DNA of 18,061 bases from Fidelibacterota bacterium (lineage in GTDB: Bacteria; Fidelibacterota; Marinisomatia; Marinisomatales; TCS55), in assembly GCA_002712245.1 (NCBI GenBank), contig PASZ01000026.1:1-18061 (forward strand), in the 5' to 3' direction. A model generated the notes under the pieces. The model saw nothing but the letters and a program-made list of their open reading frames with translations. It searched no databases and was not told where the DNA came from. The position numbers and the translations under genes are program-made. Shown here in pieces: positions 7,231 to 16,801 of this stretch (position 1 is its first letter; each line of letters starts with the position of its first letter).

Positions 7231-10200
7231 TACTCTTCCGTTAGTCCTTTAATGATGATTTGATTAGAATTATTTTCAGGATCAATAGAACTACTATTTA
7301 CAAACAAAGAGAAAAACCATCCCGACATGTCTCTTGTTTTTCCATCGGTTGATTTAACCCTTATGCGAACACTGTCTTTTTTTGAAGATGACATTATGGC
7401 ATCAATTCCTGTCGTAGAGCTAGGCGTCCAAGAGAAAGAATCAACATTTGAAATTTCAGTTGTGATATCAGTCCAACCATCATCGATATCTGCATCTGGT
7501 TTCCCGCCAACAATGTAAGCTAGGTCAACTTTAGAAACCGATCCGTATGTCTTCCATTTGATCATCATTGGCAAATCTTTATCAAGACTTTCTCCACCAT
7601 TAGGGTATTTAACTACAATTTCATTTGGCGCTGGGTCGCTCATACCAGTACTGCTTAGGGAAAATGTAACGCTAGAGTTGATATCTAAATAATCCCCCGT
7701 TGTTAGATATACCCGTTTTCCATCAGACCCCTTAAGAAAAAATCGTGGCGCCATATAAGGCTGGCCAGCATCTGTCATTAATTTTACTCTTTCCTTTGAA
7801 AGGGGACTAGAATAGGTAATAAAGCCTGCCTCACTTACCTGCCCAGCATGCACGCCGCTATTTGTAACAACATGCAAACTTTTTGGCTCTGGTAGAGGAA
7901 TCTTCACCAACGTGTCAACGTATGATACAACGGTATCTGACCCTGAAGAGTTTCTGACTAAATAAGATACATTATCCACGCACTCTGAAAAGTCAGTTAG
8001 TACATCAAAAATGAAAATGTCACTTGTTTCTGGATTTAAACTGTCACATTTTGTAACAATGTAAACACTATCACTTGTAAGCCAATTTTTCTTTACTACT
8101 AAAGAATCTTTAAAATCTCTAAGCGCAGCAACAGTTGTATCCAATGGAAAAAATTGCAGATTAGACATTAGCATTGACAAGTCCCCTGCAATAGGAATCT
8201 TATTTTCGATTGAAAACAGCATGCTTGCTGATTGTAATGTCGATCGAATACGATTTCTGTTTTCATAATTCATTTCTTGGATGGGAGTATTGGTTACAGA
8301 AATAAAGGTCATTGGCTCCATGATGACTTCAAATGGGGCAAGCATTCTATATTTTCCCCCAATGCTCATACCGGCTTCTAGCGTTCCCCTACCATCAATT
8401 CTTGCTCTAGACTTAACAGTAAAATTTGCTGGATTAGAAGACATCAACTCTACAATTGTAGTTTCATCGTCCTTGGCCGATACAGTAGTGCTATCAAAAT
8501 AAAAATTGGAACCTGGGGCTTGATATTTAAGCGTAGTTGTTCCTAATTCACTTAGACGAACAATTGTTTTTGTTGTATCTTTTGATTGGGCAGGTCTTGC
8601 TAGGGTTGATAAAGCATTTACTTTAGATGTGTCCCCTTTTTGATTGACACCTATCATATCAAAATCAAGTACAACTGGTAATCGAATTCCATTATACATT
8701 TCAATTTCAAGTTTTGTATCCACGAACTGCATCCCAGAAAATCCTAAGGGCATTCCTGCAATACTAAATTCAGTAGTAGGAAATTCTTGAATAATATTAG
8801 CCTCCATCGATTCAAAATGCAGACCTTTTATACCAACGTCAACGGTCATGCCTCCCAGCTTTGAGCCATCAAGAGGAATGCTGCTTGTTTGTGCTTTTAA
8901 TTTTGCAGAAGTCTCGAGACTTAATTTTGATAAAGCAGAGTCTTTACCTGCAGGATTATAAAATGTAAAGCCATCCAGATCATATATCTTTGAAATCGTA
9001 ACCCCTTTTTTCAAAACGGTGTCTAATTTTGTAGAATCTTTTCCAGCTGGAGGTTTAAAATTTTTAAAATTCATTAATAAGCTAACCCCTGCAGGGTAAT
9101 CGCTAGTAATATTGTTTATTTTTATCTCATTAATATCTGCAGCGCTTGGAGACTTTAATTTGCCAGAGAAAATTTCAACTACTGTTGGAAATTTTGGTTC
9201 TTCTAGATCAAAAGGAATTTCTTTTTCAGCGATTTGTACGAGCGCCGAATCAATCCCAGCTATCTTTAAATTGAACTCCATATCCACCTTAACGTTATCA
9301 CCGGCTTTAATGGTAATTAGATTTCCAGTCTCTTTTAAAGTTACCTTATGATCTAATCGACAAAAACTGTTGGAAGCTGCTCCTTCTTTATTGCCCGATA
9401 AACTTGGATCAATTGTTACTTTAATTCCCCCTATACCCGCAGGCTGCGCACCTTCTTCTTTTATCCAAAAATAATAATTAGTACCTGAATTAAAACTTTT
9501 ACCACTTGAAAAAGGAAACTCAATACGCTGGGCAGCAATATTTCCATTAATTGTGACTGCATCAGATTTATCAAATGGAACACCAGAAAATTTACTATTA
9601 GGATCAGTTGCAGTTGGATCCCCATCGCTTGCGTAAATCTCAAGCGCAAGATTATAGGAACTGGCATTAGGGTTTTCTAATTTTATAAAGATACCGCCTA
9701 GTGGAGCATTTCTATCTGGAGTGAATTTCTGCCAAGTATCTACCCAAGCTGTTGTAGCAGCTCCTTGAGTGTGATCAATTAGAGTTATATCTGGAGGTGT
9801 TGCCACTTGCGAGAGCTGAAATTCAGAAGAAATTGTTAATTTTGAGCCTAGACTGCTATCGCTTAGCGAAGTTGCCTGTGTTTCACCCGCCACCCATTCA
9901 TCATCTTGATGATAGGCTAATATTTTATTAATCGAATTTATTTCAGTCTTTAAAGTTGATGAGGCAAAAGTCACGCTACTTGGAAGGCCGTCTTTTGTAA
10001 ACTTTGAATTATAACTACTACTACTAATTCCTGCATCTTTTTTAATAGAAAAACTAACGATAGACTCTACAAAATCTGGCAAACCCGTTGGCGATGGTAT
10101 CGGTATTTCAAAAGAAAAACTTGGCGTTGTGGCTGCAGCAATTGCATTCCATGCAGCAATGGTTATTGTTTGATCAATGGATGGGGGTACGGTAAATTTT

Positions 10201-10613
10201 TGACCAGCGCTATTAGTCAATTCGCCATTTGGTGCAACAGGGTAAGAAGCTTTGATGCTCGAATCGATCGAAAATGGGAAATTAACACCATTTATTGAAG
10301 GAACTTGAAAAGTAATAGATTTATCAAGGTCAATTTCTAATATATCCCCTCCAATTGAAGTATCTGGAAAAGCCCCCTCAAACATCAATTGCATTCCTAA
10401 GGAATCTGGGGTAGAAAAAATCTGCTTATTATCAACCATCCCCTCAAGAGAATATTTTTGCTGAACCAAAGGAAACATCAGATCAAAAAACCATGTTGGC
10501 ATTTTAAAGGATGCAGGTCCTTTAAGGTCGCAGCTGATCATTAGCGAGAGAACAAATATCAATAGCCCTCTAAATAACCGGTTTATATTGGTGTTAATTT
10601 TTTCTTTAATCAT
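7230..10613 (-). CDS. Giant predicted lipoprotein, 1127 aa, with C-terminal PNGGE Ig-like domain
   Basis: I do not recognise this protein as a whole. Residues 1-27 form a basic then hydrophobic signal peptide ending LMISC, so Cys28 is the probable lipidation site. The opening PTWFFDLMFPLV resembles FCB lipoproteins whose mature part starts with a Pro-Trp motif. Most of the chain is beta-rich, Ser/Thr/Asp-rich and without catalytic motifs. Residues about 285-418 (WVDTWQKFTPD, LALEIYASDGDP, FNSGTNYYFWI) look like an inserted 'choice-of-anchor' type beta-sandwich. The end, from about 997, has PNGGE (1004-1008) followed by IKW and SFSWTP. That is the Ig-like PNGGE domain common in secreted FCB proteins. 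The gene precedes the barrel gene with a one-base overlap, so the two are probably co-translated and work together at the outer membrane (inference). The start is ATG with no clear ribosome binding site. Confidence 0.8.
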   Translation of the reverse strand: MIKEKINTNINRLFRGLLIFVLSLMISCDLKGPASFKMPTWFFDLMFPLVQQKYSLEGMVDNKQIFSTPDSLGMQLMFEGAFPDTSIGGDILEIDLDKSITFQVPSINGVNFPFSIDSSIKASYPVAPNGELTNSAGQKFTVPPSIDQTITIAAWNAIAAATTPSFSFEIPIPSPTGLPDFVESIVSFSIKKDAGISSSSYNSKFTKDGLPSSVTFASSTLKTEINSINKILAYHQDDEWVAGETQATSLSDSSLGSKLTISSEFQLSQVATPPDITLIDHTQGAATTAWVDTWQKFTPDRNAPLGGIFIKLENPNASSYNLALEIYASDGDPTATDPNSKFSGVPFDKSDAVTINGNIAAQRIEFPFSSGKSFNSGTNYYFWIKEEGAQPAGIGGIKVTIDPSLSGNKEGAASNSFCRLDHKVTLKETGNLITIKAGDNVKVDMEFNLKIAGIDSALVQIAEKEIPFDLEEPKFPTVVEIFSGKLKSPSAADINEIKINNITSDYPAGVSLLMNFKNFKPPAGKDSTKLDTVLKKGVTISKIYDLDGFTFYNPAGKDSALSKLSLETSAKLKAQTSSIPLDGSKLGGMTVDVGIKGLHFESMEANIIQEFPTTEFSIAGMPLGFSGMQFVDTKLEIEMYNGIRLPVVLDFDMIGVNQKGDTSKVNALSTLARPAQSKDTTKTIVRLSELGTTTLKYQAPGSNFYFDSTTVSAKDDETTIVELMSSNPANFTVKSRARIDGRGTLEAGMSIGGKYRMLAPFEVIMEPMTFISVTNTPIQEMNYENRNRIRSTLQSASMLFSIENKIPIAGDLSMLMSNLQFFPLDTTVAALRDFKDSLVVKKNWLTSDSVYIVTKCDSLNPETSDIFIFDVLTDFSECVDNVSYLVRNSSGSDTVVSYVDTLVKIPLPEPKSLHVVTNSGVHAGQVSEAGFITYSSPLSKERVKLMTDAGQPYMAPRFFLKGSDGKRVYLTTGDYLDINSSVTFSLSSTGMSDPAPNEIVVKYPNGGESLDKDLPMMIKWKTYGSVSKVDLAYIVGGKPDADIDDGWTDITTEISNVDSFSWTPSSTTGIDAIMSSSKKDSVRIRVKSTDGKTRDMSGWFFSLFVNSSSIDPENNSNQIIIKGLTEE

Positions 10614-10641
10614 AACTATTATAACAAGTAATAATATTATA
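10614..10641 (-). promoter_or_regulatory. Candidate promoter of the giant lipoprotein/barrel operon
   Basis: Reading the minus strand, two perfect TATAAT boxes lie at 10641-10636 and 10623-10618, just before the ATG at 10613. The first would give a leader of roughly 15 bases; the second would give an almost leaderless message. No good -35 hexamer is visible at proper spacing. The position directly after a strong terminator supports a promoter here. Which box is used is a guess. Confidence 0.4.
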
Positions 10642-10675
10642 TCAGAAATTCGATTAAAGTTGAGACGATTTCCAT

Positions 10676-10708
10676 AAAAAAAAAGCCCCGGCTAGCGGGG
10701 CTTTTTTT
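10676..10708 (-). terminator. Rho-independent terminator after ahcY
   Basis: A GC-rich stem GCCCCG (10685-10690) / CGGGGC (10696-10701) closes a 5-base loop GCTAG. It is flanked by nine A (10676-10684) and seven T (10702-10708), so the hairpin has a U-tract when read on either strand. On the minus strand it begins about 15 bases beyond the ahcY stop and would end the metK-ahcY (or longer) transcript. It is the only convincing intrinsic terminator in the window. Confidence 0.93.
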
Positions 10709-10723
10709 AACTAAAACTGATCA

Positions 10724-12049
10724 TTAATACCGATAATCATCTGACTTAAAGGGTCCTTGTTTTTTAACGCCTATGTAGTCTGCTTGGTCATCATTAAGCT
10801 CGGTCAATTCAACGCTTAACTTGTCAAGGTGAAGCCTAGCTACTTTCTCATCCAGTGTCTTTGGAAGGAGATAAACATCGTTTTTATAATTCTCGCTGTT
10901 CTTCCATAGTTCAATCTGTGCAAGCGTTTGATTGGTGAATGAATTACTCATAACAAAAGATGGGTGTCCAGTTGCACAACCTAAATTTACAAGCCTTCCT
11001 TCGGCCAGTACAATGATATCGTTCCCCTTGACATGATATTTATCTACTTGTGGCTTAATAGTATCTTTGGTATCACCATAATGCTGATTTAACCATGCCA
11101 TATCTATTTCATTGTCAAAATGACCAATATTGCAAACGATTGTCTTATCATTCATTGCCTCAAAGTGCTCACTTCTTACAATATCCTTATTGCCGGTAGC
11201 GGTTACTACGATATCTGCTTCAGGAATAGCAGTTTCTAATCTTTTTACCTCAAAGCCATCCATGGAAGCTTGTAGTGCACAAATAGGATCAATTTCAGTT
11301 ACAATAACTCTTGCCCCAGCTCCTTTTAAAGAAGCAGCTGAACCTTTGCCCACATCTCCATATCCGGCAACAATAGCCACTTTACCTGCCATCATTATAT
11401 CAGTTGACCTTCTGATTGCATCAACTAGTGATTCTTGACAACCATACTTGTTATCAAATTTAGATTTAGTGACTGAATCATTTACATTAATAGCTGGCAT
11501 AGTAAGCGTTCCATTCTTTACTCTTTCATAAAGACGATGTACACCCGTGGTAGTCTCTTCAGACAATCCTTTAATATTTGATACTAATTCAGGAAAGTTA
11601 TCTAAAACCATATTTGTAAGATCGCCACCATCATCTAAAATCATATTTAATGGCTTTCCATCCTTGAATGCAAATAAAGTTTGTTCTATACACCAATCAA
11701 ATTCTTCTTCGTTCATACATTTCCAGGCATATACTGGAATTCCAGTAGCAGCAATAGCTGCTGCTGCGTGATCCTGTGTTGAAAAAATATTACAAGAGGA
11801 CCATGATACCTCTGCTCCTAATTTAGTTAGTGTTTCAATTAAGACAGCAGTTTGAATAGTCATATGTAGGCATCCAGCAATTCGTGCACCTTCTAAAGGT
11901 TTTGATTCTCCATATTCTTCACAAAGTGACATTAAGCCTGGCATCTCAGCTTCGGCCAGCGTTATCTCTTTTCTACCCCACTCAGCAAGCTTAATATCTT
12001 TAACTTTATATGGAATTAAATCCGTTTGAGTCTTTTCTGCTAAAGACAT
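10724..12049 (-). CDS. ahcY: Adenosylhomocysteinase
   Basis: This cytosolic NAD-dependent enzyme splits S-adenosylhomocysteine into adenosine and homocysteine, removing the inhibitory product of methyltransferases. The 441 residues fit the family. Visible motifs are HMTIQTA (62-68, substrate site), [14 protein letters not shown] (87-100), DDGGDLT (139-145) and [13 protein letters not shown] (188-200), the last with the conserved Lys/Asp pair. The Rossmann NAD motif GYGDVGKG (229-236) and the C-terminal DDYRY end, usual for the family, are also present. The ATG at 12049 lies 2 bp after the metK stop and has an excellent AGGA seven bases upstream, inside the end of metK. With metK it forms a SAM-cycle operon ending at the terminator. 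No defect is seen. Confidence 0.98.
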   Translation of the reverse strand: MSLAEKTQTDLIPYKVKDIKLAEWGRKEITLAEAEMPGLMSLCEEYGESKPLEGARIAGCLHMTIQTAVLIETLTKLGAEVSWSSCNIFSTQDHAAAAIAATGIPVYAWKCMNEEEFDWCIEQTLFAFKDGKPLNMILDDGGDLTNMVLDNFPELVSNIKGLSEETTTGVHRLYERVKNGTLTMPAINVNDSVTKSKFDNKYGCQESLVDAIRRSTDIMMAGKVAIVAGYGDVGKGSAASLKGAGARVIVTEIDPICALQASMDGFEVKRLETAIPEADIVVTATGNKDIVRSEHFEAMNDKTIVCNIGHFDNEIDMAWLNQHYGDTKDTIKPQVDKYHVKGNDIIVLAEGRLVNLGCATGHPSFVMSNSFTNQTLAQIELWKNSENYKNDVYLLPKTLDEKVARLHLDKLSVELTELNDDQADYIGVKKQGPFKSDDYRY

Positions 12050-12063
12050 AATTATTTCCTTTC
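12050..12063 (-). promoter_or_regulatory. Ribosome binding site of ahcY embedded in metK codons Glu-Arg-Lys-stop
   Basis: On the minus strand GAA AGG AAA TAA ends metK. The AGGA within it sits 7 bases before the ahcY ATG, with only TT between stop and start. The same bases therefore end one protein and start ribosome binding for the next. The same arrangement occurs at the ileS/dksA-like junction (17658-17671). Confidence 0.75.
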
Positions 12064-13245
12064 GTTTACTGTTGATTGTAACTTATCAACCATATCGGTT
12101 TGTTCCCAAGTAAATAATTCATCCTCACGACCAAAATGACCGTATGCAGCAGTTTGTCGATACCTTGGGTATTTAAGTTTTAAATGCTCAATAATTCCAG
12201 CAGGCTTTAATGGAAAAACAGACTGAGCTAGTTGAGTTAATTTTTCATCAGACATGGTACCTGTACCAAATGTTTTAACATAAAAAGATGTAGGGTCGGC
12301 AATGCCAATGCTGTAAGAAAACTGAACTTCACATTTATTAGCAAGCTTTGCTGCTACAATATTTTTTGCAATATATCTGGCCATATAAGCAGCTGACCTG
12401 TCAACTTTTGATGGATCTTTTCCAGAAAAAGCACCACCACCATGAGGAGCATATCCACCATATGTATCCACAATTATTTTTCTTCCAGTTAGGCCAGTAT
12501 CAGCTTCTGGGCCACCAAAAACAAAGCGCCCTGTACCGTTAACTATAAAATCGTCTTTATAAGGAAGACTTGATTCATCTAAGACCGGTTTTATAACATG
12601 ATCAATAATTTCTTTTTCAACAAATTTATGTTCTTCAGATTCATTTTCAAATTTGTCTAGCATGTCATCATGTTGAGTAGCAATAACAACTTTAACAATT
12701 GAAATTGGCTTATCATCTTCATATGCAACTGATACTTGTGATTTACTATCTGGCCTAAGCCATGGAATCTTACCGCTTTTCCTATGACCAGTCATTTTCT
12801 CAACAAGTCTATGCGAAAGGTGAATAGGAAGTGGCATCAGTTCTTTTGTTTCATTACAGGCAAAGCCAAACATTAAACCTTGATCACCCGCTCCCTGTTC
12901 TTCATGTAATCCAGATCCTTCATTTACACCCTGAGCAATTTCTGGGCTTTGCTTATCAAGCATAGAAATTACTTTAACATTTTTCTCATCCATGCCATAT
13001 GCTTGATCATTGTATCCAATATCATTTAAGGTTTTTTTAACTATTATCGGAACATCTACAGTGCCAGTTGAGGTTACTTCACCTGAAACAAAAACTGTTC
13101 CAGTGGTTACCAGCGTCTCACATGCTACTCTTGAATTAGCATCTTGATTTAAATATTCATCTAAAATCGCATCTGATATTGCATCGCAAACCTTATCTGG
13201 ATGACCCTCTGATACTGATTCAGATGTAAAAGTATACTTATTCAT
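12052..13245 (-). CDS. metK: S-adenosylmethionine synthetase
   Basis: This enzyme makes S-adenosylmethionine from methionine and ATP in the cytosol. The 397 residues are near the usual 380-400. Signature motifs are [14 protein letters not shown] (8-21, methionine/ATP loop), [10 protein letters not shown] (118-127, signature 1) and [16 protein letters not shown] (269-284, signature 2), all intact. The ATG at 13245 gives the standard [18 protein letters not shown] start. No good Shine-Dalgarno is seen in the 73 bp before it, unlike the neighbouring genes. The gene is followed 2 bp later by ahcY. No SAM riboswitch structure fits in the short upstream gap. Confidence 0.98.
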   Translation of the reverse strand: MNKYTFTSESVSEGHPDKVCDAISDAILDEYLNQDANSRVACETLVTTGTVFVSGEVTSTGTVDVPIIVKKTLNDIGYNDQAYGMDEKNVKVISMLDKQSPEIAQGVNEGSGLHEEQGAGDQGLMFGFACNETKELMPLPIHLSHRLVEKMTGHRKSGKIPWLRPDSKSQVSVAYEDDKPISIVKVVIATQHDDMLDKFENESEEHKFVEKEIIDHVIKPVLDESSLPYKDDFIVNGTGRFVFGGPEADTGLTGRKIIVDTYGGYAPHGGGAFSGKDPSKVDRSAAYMARYIAKNIVAAKLANKCEVQFSYSIGIADPTSFYVKTFGTGTMSDEKLTQLAQSVFPLKPAGIIEHLKLKYPRYRQTAAYGHFGREDELFTWEQTDMVDKLQSTVNERK

Positions 13246-13318
13246 AAAATTTATAGTTAATTAAAATATATTAGCGCTGAATTTAATTGCAATTGCTTTG
13301 AAAACATGGAAATTAATT
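13246..13318 (-). promoter_or_regulatory. Candidate metK promoter in the pckA-metK gap
   Basis: This 73-bp gap is the widest within the housekeeping cluster. On the minus strand TTGCAA (13292-13287) and TATATT (13270-13265) are spaced by 16 bp. They match four and five of six sigma-70 consensus positions, and would start RNA about a dozen bases before metK. The -35 is part of a palindrome AATTGCAATT. There is no terminator hairpin after pckA, so read-through is also possible. FCB bacteria often use different promoter boxes, so this is tentative. Confidence 0.35.
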
Positions 13319-14935
13319 TCAGGTTAGCTTTGGTCCAGCGTTAATGATTTCTTGGTCGTTAATATTGTATTCTTCAAAATTTTTCTGAAATTTTTGAACA
13401 AGATTTTCAGCAATTTTAATGTATTCATTCTGATTTGACCATGCTTTTGATGGAATCAAAATTTCAGTATCAATATCTTTTAAATTGATTGGGATTTGAA
13501 CTCCAAAATAAGGGTCTATCTTATAATCAGCGTTATTGATACTGCCATCTAATATTGCATAGATAATTTTTCTAGTCACTGGAAGCGAAATCCGCTTAGC
13601 TCCAGATTGTGCACTCGCCCCTACCCAACCTGTATTAACAAGATATGCAGGAACATTATGATGGTTCATTTTTTCTCGCAATAATTCTGCATATTTTAAT
13701 GGGTGCAAGGTAAGAAATGGTCCTCCAAAACAAGGTGAAAAAGTAGCAGTTGGCTCTGTAACGCCTCTTTCGGTACCAGCAACTTTTGCCGTGTAACCAC
13801 TGATGAAATGGTACATTGCCTGCTCTGGAGTAAGTTTAGAAACTGGAGGAATAACACCATATGCATCGCAAGTTAAAAATATTATAGTCTTAGGATGTGC
13901 GCTCAATGCGGGTTTGCCCTTAGCAAAAACTGAATTTTCAATAAAATTTAACGGATAAGAAACTCTGGTATTTTCAGTTTTAGAGTTATCATTATAGTCA
14001 ATAACCCTTGTATGTGGATCATAAACAACATTTTCAAGCAGAGCTCCATGTCTAATTGCATTGTAAATATCTGGCTCATCTTCAGGATTTAGATTGATTG
14101 TTTTTGCATAACACCCTCCTTCAAAATTGAAAACTCCATCATCTGACCACCCGTGCTCATCATCACCTATAAGCGGTCTTTTAGGATCAGTGGATAAGGT
14201 TGTTTTTCCAGTTCCGCTTAGGCCAAAAAAGATAGCTGGATTTGAACCATCTTCGTCAACATTGGCAGAGCAATGCATAGACAATACACCTTTTTGAGGA
14301 AGTACATAATGTAAAAGTGAAAAAATGCCTTTTTTCATTTCTCCAGCGTATTCTGTTCCACCAATAATCGCAACCTTCTTACCTAAGTGAAACATAATAA
14401 ATGTTTCAGAATTCATGCCATGTTTTTCAAATGATTTATTTTGAATATTAGATGCATTAATAATAGTAAAATCAGGAATAAAATCTTTTAATTGATCCAT
14501 TTCAGGTCTAATAAACATGTTATTGACGAAATTGGCCTGCCATGCTTTTTTAGCAATGATTCTAACATTAATACTATAAGCTGGATCAAACCCTGCAAAA
14601 CCATCAAAAAGATAGGTTTTAGAGCTATCTGAGTTATAATAATCGGTTACGCTTTCGTACAGTTCATCAAAAATTGATTCATCAATTTTTTTGTTTACGG
14701 AACCCCACCAAATTTTATCAGAAGAGCTTGCTTCATCAACGATATATTTATCTTTTGGAGATCGACCAGTAAAAGTTCCTGTATCTACTATACTTACTCC
14801 TCGAGGACCAATAATTCCTTCACCATTTTTTACCGTTTCTTCAATTAAGCTTTCAACTGTCAAATTTCGATGCACTTCATTGATTTGATTTAAGCCTAAA
14901 CTTTCAAGTCGTAATTCTTTTCCAGTTGTAATCAT
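13319..14935 (-). CDS. pckA: Phosphoenolpyruvate carboxykinase (ATP)
   Basis: This enzyme converts oxaloacetate and ATP to phosphoenolpyruvate, CO2 and ADP, the first committed step of gluconeogenesis, in the cytosol. The 538 residues match the bacterial ATP-dependent type. Motifs seen are GRSPKDKYIVDE (57-68, substrate arginine), the P-loop GLSGTGKTTLS (238-248, kinase-1a), DDEHGWSDDGVFNFEGGCYAK (258-278, metal and kinase-2 region) and GYTAKVAGTERGV further on. The GTP-dependent family lacks this arrangement. The ATG at 14935 has AGGA six bases upstream, and that AGGA overlaps the stop codon of the recombinase gene (TAGGA). It lies 8 bp downstream of the xerC-type gene. No defect is seen. 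Confidence 0.98.
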   Translation of the reverse strand: MITTGKELRLESLGLNQINEVHRNLTVESLIEETVKNGEGIIGPRGVSIVDTGTFTGRSPKDKYIVDEASSSDKIWWGSVNKKIDESIFDELYESVTDYYNSDSSKTYLFDGFAGFDPAYSINVRIIAKKAWQANFVNNMFIRPEMDQLKDFIPDFTIINASNIQNKSFEKHGMNSETFIMFHLGKKVAIIGGTEYAGEMKKGIFSLLHYVLPQKGVLSMHCSANVDEDGSNPAIFFGLSGTGKTTLSTDPKRPLIGDDEHGWSDDGVFNFEGGCYAKTINLNPEDEPDIYNAIRHGALLENVVYDPHTRVIDYNDNSKTENTRVSYPLNFIENSVFAKGKPALSAHPKTIIFLTCDAYGVIPPVSKLTPEQAMYHFISGYTAKVAGTERGVTEPTATFSPCFGGPFLTLHPLKYAELLREKMNHHNVPAYLVNTGWVGASAQSGAKRISLPVTRKIIYAILDGSINNADYKIDPYFGVQIPINLKDIDTEILIPSKAWSNQNEYIKIAENLVQKFQKNFEEYNINDQEIINAGPKLT

Positions 14936-14943
14936 TTTATTTC

Positions 14944-15840
14944 CTATTTTGTACCATGGGGGTGGGATTGCTTGTAAACTTCCTTCATTTTTTCAGGTTT
15001 TACATGTGTGTATATTTGAGTTGAAGAAAGACTAGCGTGTCCTAGTAGATCACCTACCGCTCTTATATCAGCTCCCCTATCCACAAGGTGTGTGGCAAAA
15101 GAATGCCTTAAAATATGAGGACCTAGACTTTTTCCTTCTGCGATCATTTTAATATAATTTCCAATTCTTCTTTGAACAGTTCTTTTGCTAATGCGCTTTT
15201 CATTATTAACAAATAAGGGCAAGTCGTTTAATCTGCTATTTAATGACAAACCTCTTATATTTAAATAATTTTCAATAGAAAATTTCGCTCTTTTTCCAAA
15301 TGGAATCAAACGTTCTTTATTGCCTTTTCCAGAAACTTTAATAAGGTGATTTTTTGCATCTACAGAATTAATATTTAAATTAATTAATTCACTAAGTCTC
15401 ATCCCTGTTGAATAAAATAATTCCATTATAGCCTTATCTCTCAGCCCTTTTTTGGTATTTTGATCAGGTTGATTCATCAATTCATCTATAATTTTTTCAT
15501 CTATAAAATTTGGAAGCTTCTTTGGCATCTTTGGCGATTCTAAAAATAGTGCAGGGTTATTATTTAAATAATCAATATTAATTAAATATCTAAAAAGAGA
15601 CTTTATGCTTGCCAGTCTTCTCGCAACAGTTTTTTTAGAAAAACCTTTTTCATACTGACTTGCTAGAAAGTCTCGTATATCAATTTTTGATATATTTTTT
15701 ATTTTTAAATTTTTGATTGATAAAAAAAGTAAGAATTTTTCTATATCATTTCTATAAGCTTTAATTGTATATACAGAAAACTTTTTTTCTTTTTCAAGAT
15801 AACTTATAAATGAAGCAAAGATTGATTTATTTTTAGGCAT
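14944..15840 (-). CDS. xerC: Tyrosine recombinase, XerC/XerD type
   Basis: This enzyme resolves chromosome dimers at a dif site at the division septum by breaking and rejoining strands through a tyrosine. The 298 residues are exactly Xer-sized. An N-terminal SAM-like core-binding domain (about 6-90) precedes the catalytic domain. The full catalytic set is present: Arg148 (GMRLSEL), Lys172 (GKGNKER), His242 and Arg245 (HILRH), His268 (LLGHASL) and nucleophile Tyr277 (IYTHV). The SHPHG end resembles XerC more than XerD. It begins within the last 8 bp of the pseudouridine synthase gene and sits in a housekeeping cluster, which argues for a chromosomal Xer protein rather than a phage or integron integrase. 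No dif-like site was recognised in the window. Because FCB genomes usually have a XerC/D pair, the letter is a best guess. Confidence 0.9.
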   Translation of the reverse strand: MPKNKSIFASFISYLEKEKKFSVYTIKAYRNDIEKFLLFLSIKNLKIKNISKIDIRDFLASQYEKGFSKKTVARRLASIKSLFRYLINIDYLNNNPALFLESPKMPKKLPNFIDEKIIDELMNQPDQNTKKGLRDKAIMELFYSTGMRLSELINLNINSVDAKNHLIKVSGKGNKERLIPFGKRAKFSIENYLNIRGLSLNSRLNDLPLFVNNEKRISKRTVQRRIGNYIKMIAEGKSLGPHILRHSFATHLVDRGADIRAVGDLLGHASLSSTQIYTHVKPEKMKEVYKQSHPHGTK

Positions 15841-16801
15841 TTAAATTAGTTATTTGAGTTCTTAATTTATTTATTTCATTTGGAATTTCAGCAGAAATAG
15901 CTATGGATTTTTTATTGATCGGATGATTAAATGTAATTTTAGTTGCATGCAAAGCATGCCGACCAAGCCGATTCATTGAAGCATTAAGTTTTTTTGATAC
16001 TTCAGGAATAAAGCCTTTTGATTTGTTTTTTCCTCCACCATATTTTTCATCACCAAAAATTGGATTACCTAAACTTGAGGTATGTACTCTTATTTGATGA
16101 GTTCTTCCTGTTTTTGGCTTAAAAATAACTTCACTATTGTATATGCCCAACGGCTTTGAAGCATAGCTTGTATAAGCCTCTTTTCCATTTGAATCAACAA
16201 CATAGGATGTTGGGTCTTTTTTACTGCGAGCAATAGAAGAGCAAATTTCACCATCATTGCTATCATATTTTCCCCATACGATAGCAAAATATTCTTTAAG
16301 CACATTTCTCTTTTCGAACTGCTCTGATAATTTTGAATGGGCATCATTATTTTTTGCAATTATTATTACCCCTGAGGTATCTTTATCTAATCTATGGATA
16401 ATCCCTGGTCTAAAATTTCCATTTAAATTTGATAATTTCTTAAAATGAAACACTAATCCGTTAACCAGGGTTCCATTTCTTTGGCCTGCTCCCGGATGAA
16501 CTGTAATCCCCGCAGATTTATTGATTGCAATAATAGCATTATCTTCAAAAAGTACATCTAAATCAATATCTTCAGGTTCAATGTTTGTAATTTTTTTTTC
16601 TTTATCTAAAGTTGTATAGGATATTTTTTCTGTTCCTTTAAGAATTAAGCTAGGCTTAGCTTTTTCCTCATCAACATAAACCATTCCATCGGATATCATC
16701 TCTTTAACTATTGTTCTGCTCGTTTCTGTTAAATGCTCTGATAAAAATTTGTCTAGTCTTTTATTCGCGCCATTTTTTGCTGAAATAGTAATTTCGCTCA
16801 A
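15833..16801 (-). CDS. rluD: RluA/RluD-family 23S rRNA pseudouridine synthase
   Basis: This enzyme isomerises uridines in RNA, in RluD the three sites of 23S rRNA helix 69. The 322 residues have an S4 RNA-binding domain (about 14-60: RLDKFL...[13 protein letters not shown]). A catalytic domain follows, with HRLDKDTSG at 136-144 and Asp139 as the nucleophile. Other family motifs are [11 protein letters not shown] (94-104), [16 protein letters not shown] and GRHALHA. The start is TTG at 16801, overlapping the lspA stop in TTGA, so translation is probably coupled to lspA; the Shine-Dalgarno is weak. The end overlaps the xerC-type start by 8 bp. lspA next to rluD is a common bacterial pairing. 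Exact target uridines cannot be read from sequence. Confidence 0.93.
   Translation of the reverse strand: MSEITISAKNGANKRLDKFLSEHLTETSRTIVKEMISDGMVYVDEEKAKPSLILKGTEKISYTTLDKEKKITNIEPEDIDLDVLFEDNAIIAINKSAGITVHPGAGQRNGTLVNGLVFHFKKLSNLNGNFRPGIIHRLDKDTSGVIIIAKNNDAHSKLSEQFEKRNVLKEYFAIVWGKYDSNDGEICSSIARSKKDPTSYVVDSNGKEAYTSYASKPLGIYNSEVIFKPKTGRTHQIRVHTSSLGNPIFGDEKYGGGKNKSKGFIPEVSKKLNASMNRLGRHALHATKITFNHPINKKSIAISAEIPNEINKLRTQITNLNA

Noticed and set aside
11130..11438. 102-aa plus-strand frame opposite ahcY
   Set aside because: It lies fully inside a highly conserved enzyme gene and shows no start signal.
13255..13300. dif site for XerC/XerD in the AT-rich pckA-metK gap
   Set aside because: The palindromic AT-rich words do not match the two 11-bp arms around a 6-bp centre of known dif sites.
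13246..13318. SAM or SAH riboswitch before metK-ahcY
   Set aside because: Only 73 AT-rich bases are available and no GC-bearing multi-helix structure or known SAM/SAH core motif is visible.
14944..15840. Tyrosine recombinase as a mark of a phage, integron or genomic island
   Set aside because: It has typical Xer length and residues, sits inside a coupled housekeeping operon, and no attachment-site repeats or tRNA are seen nearby.
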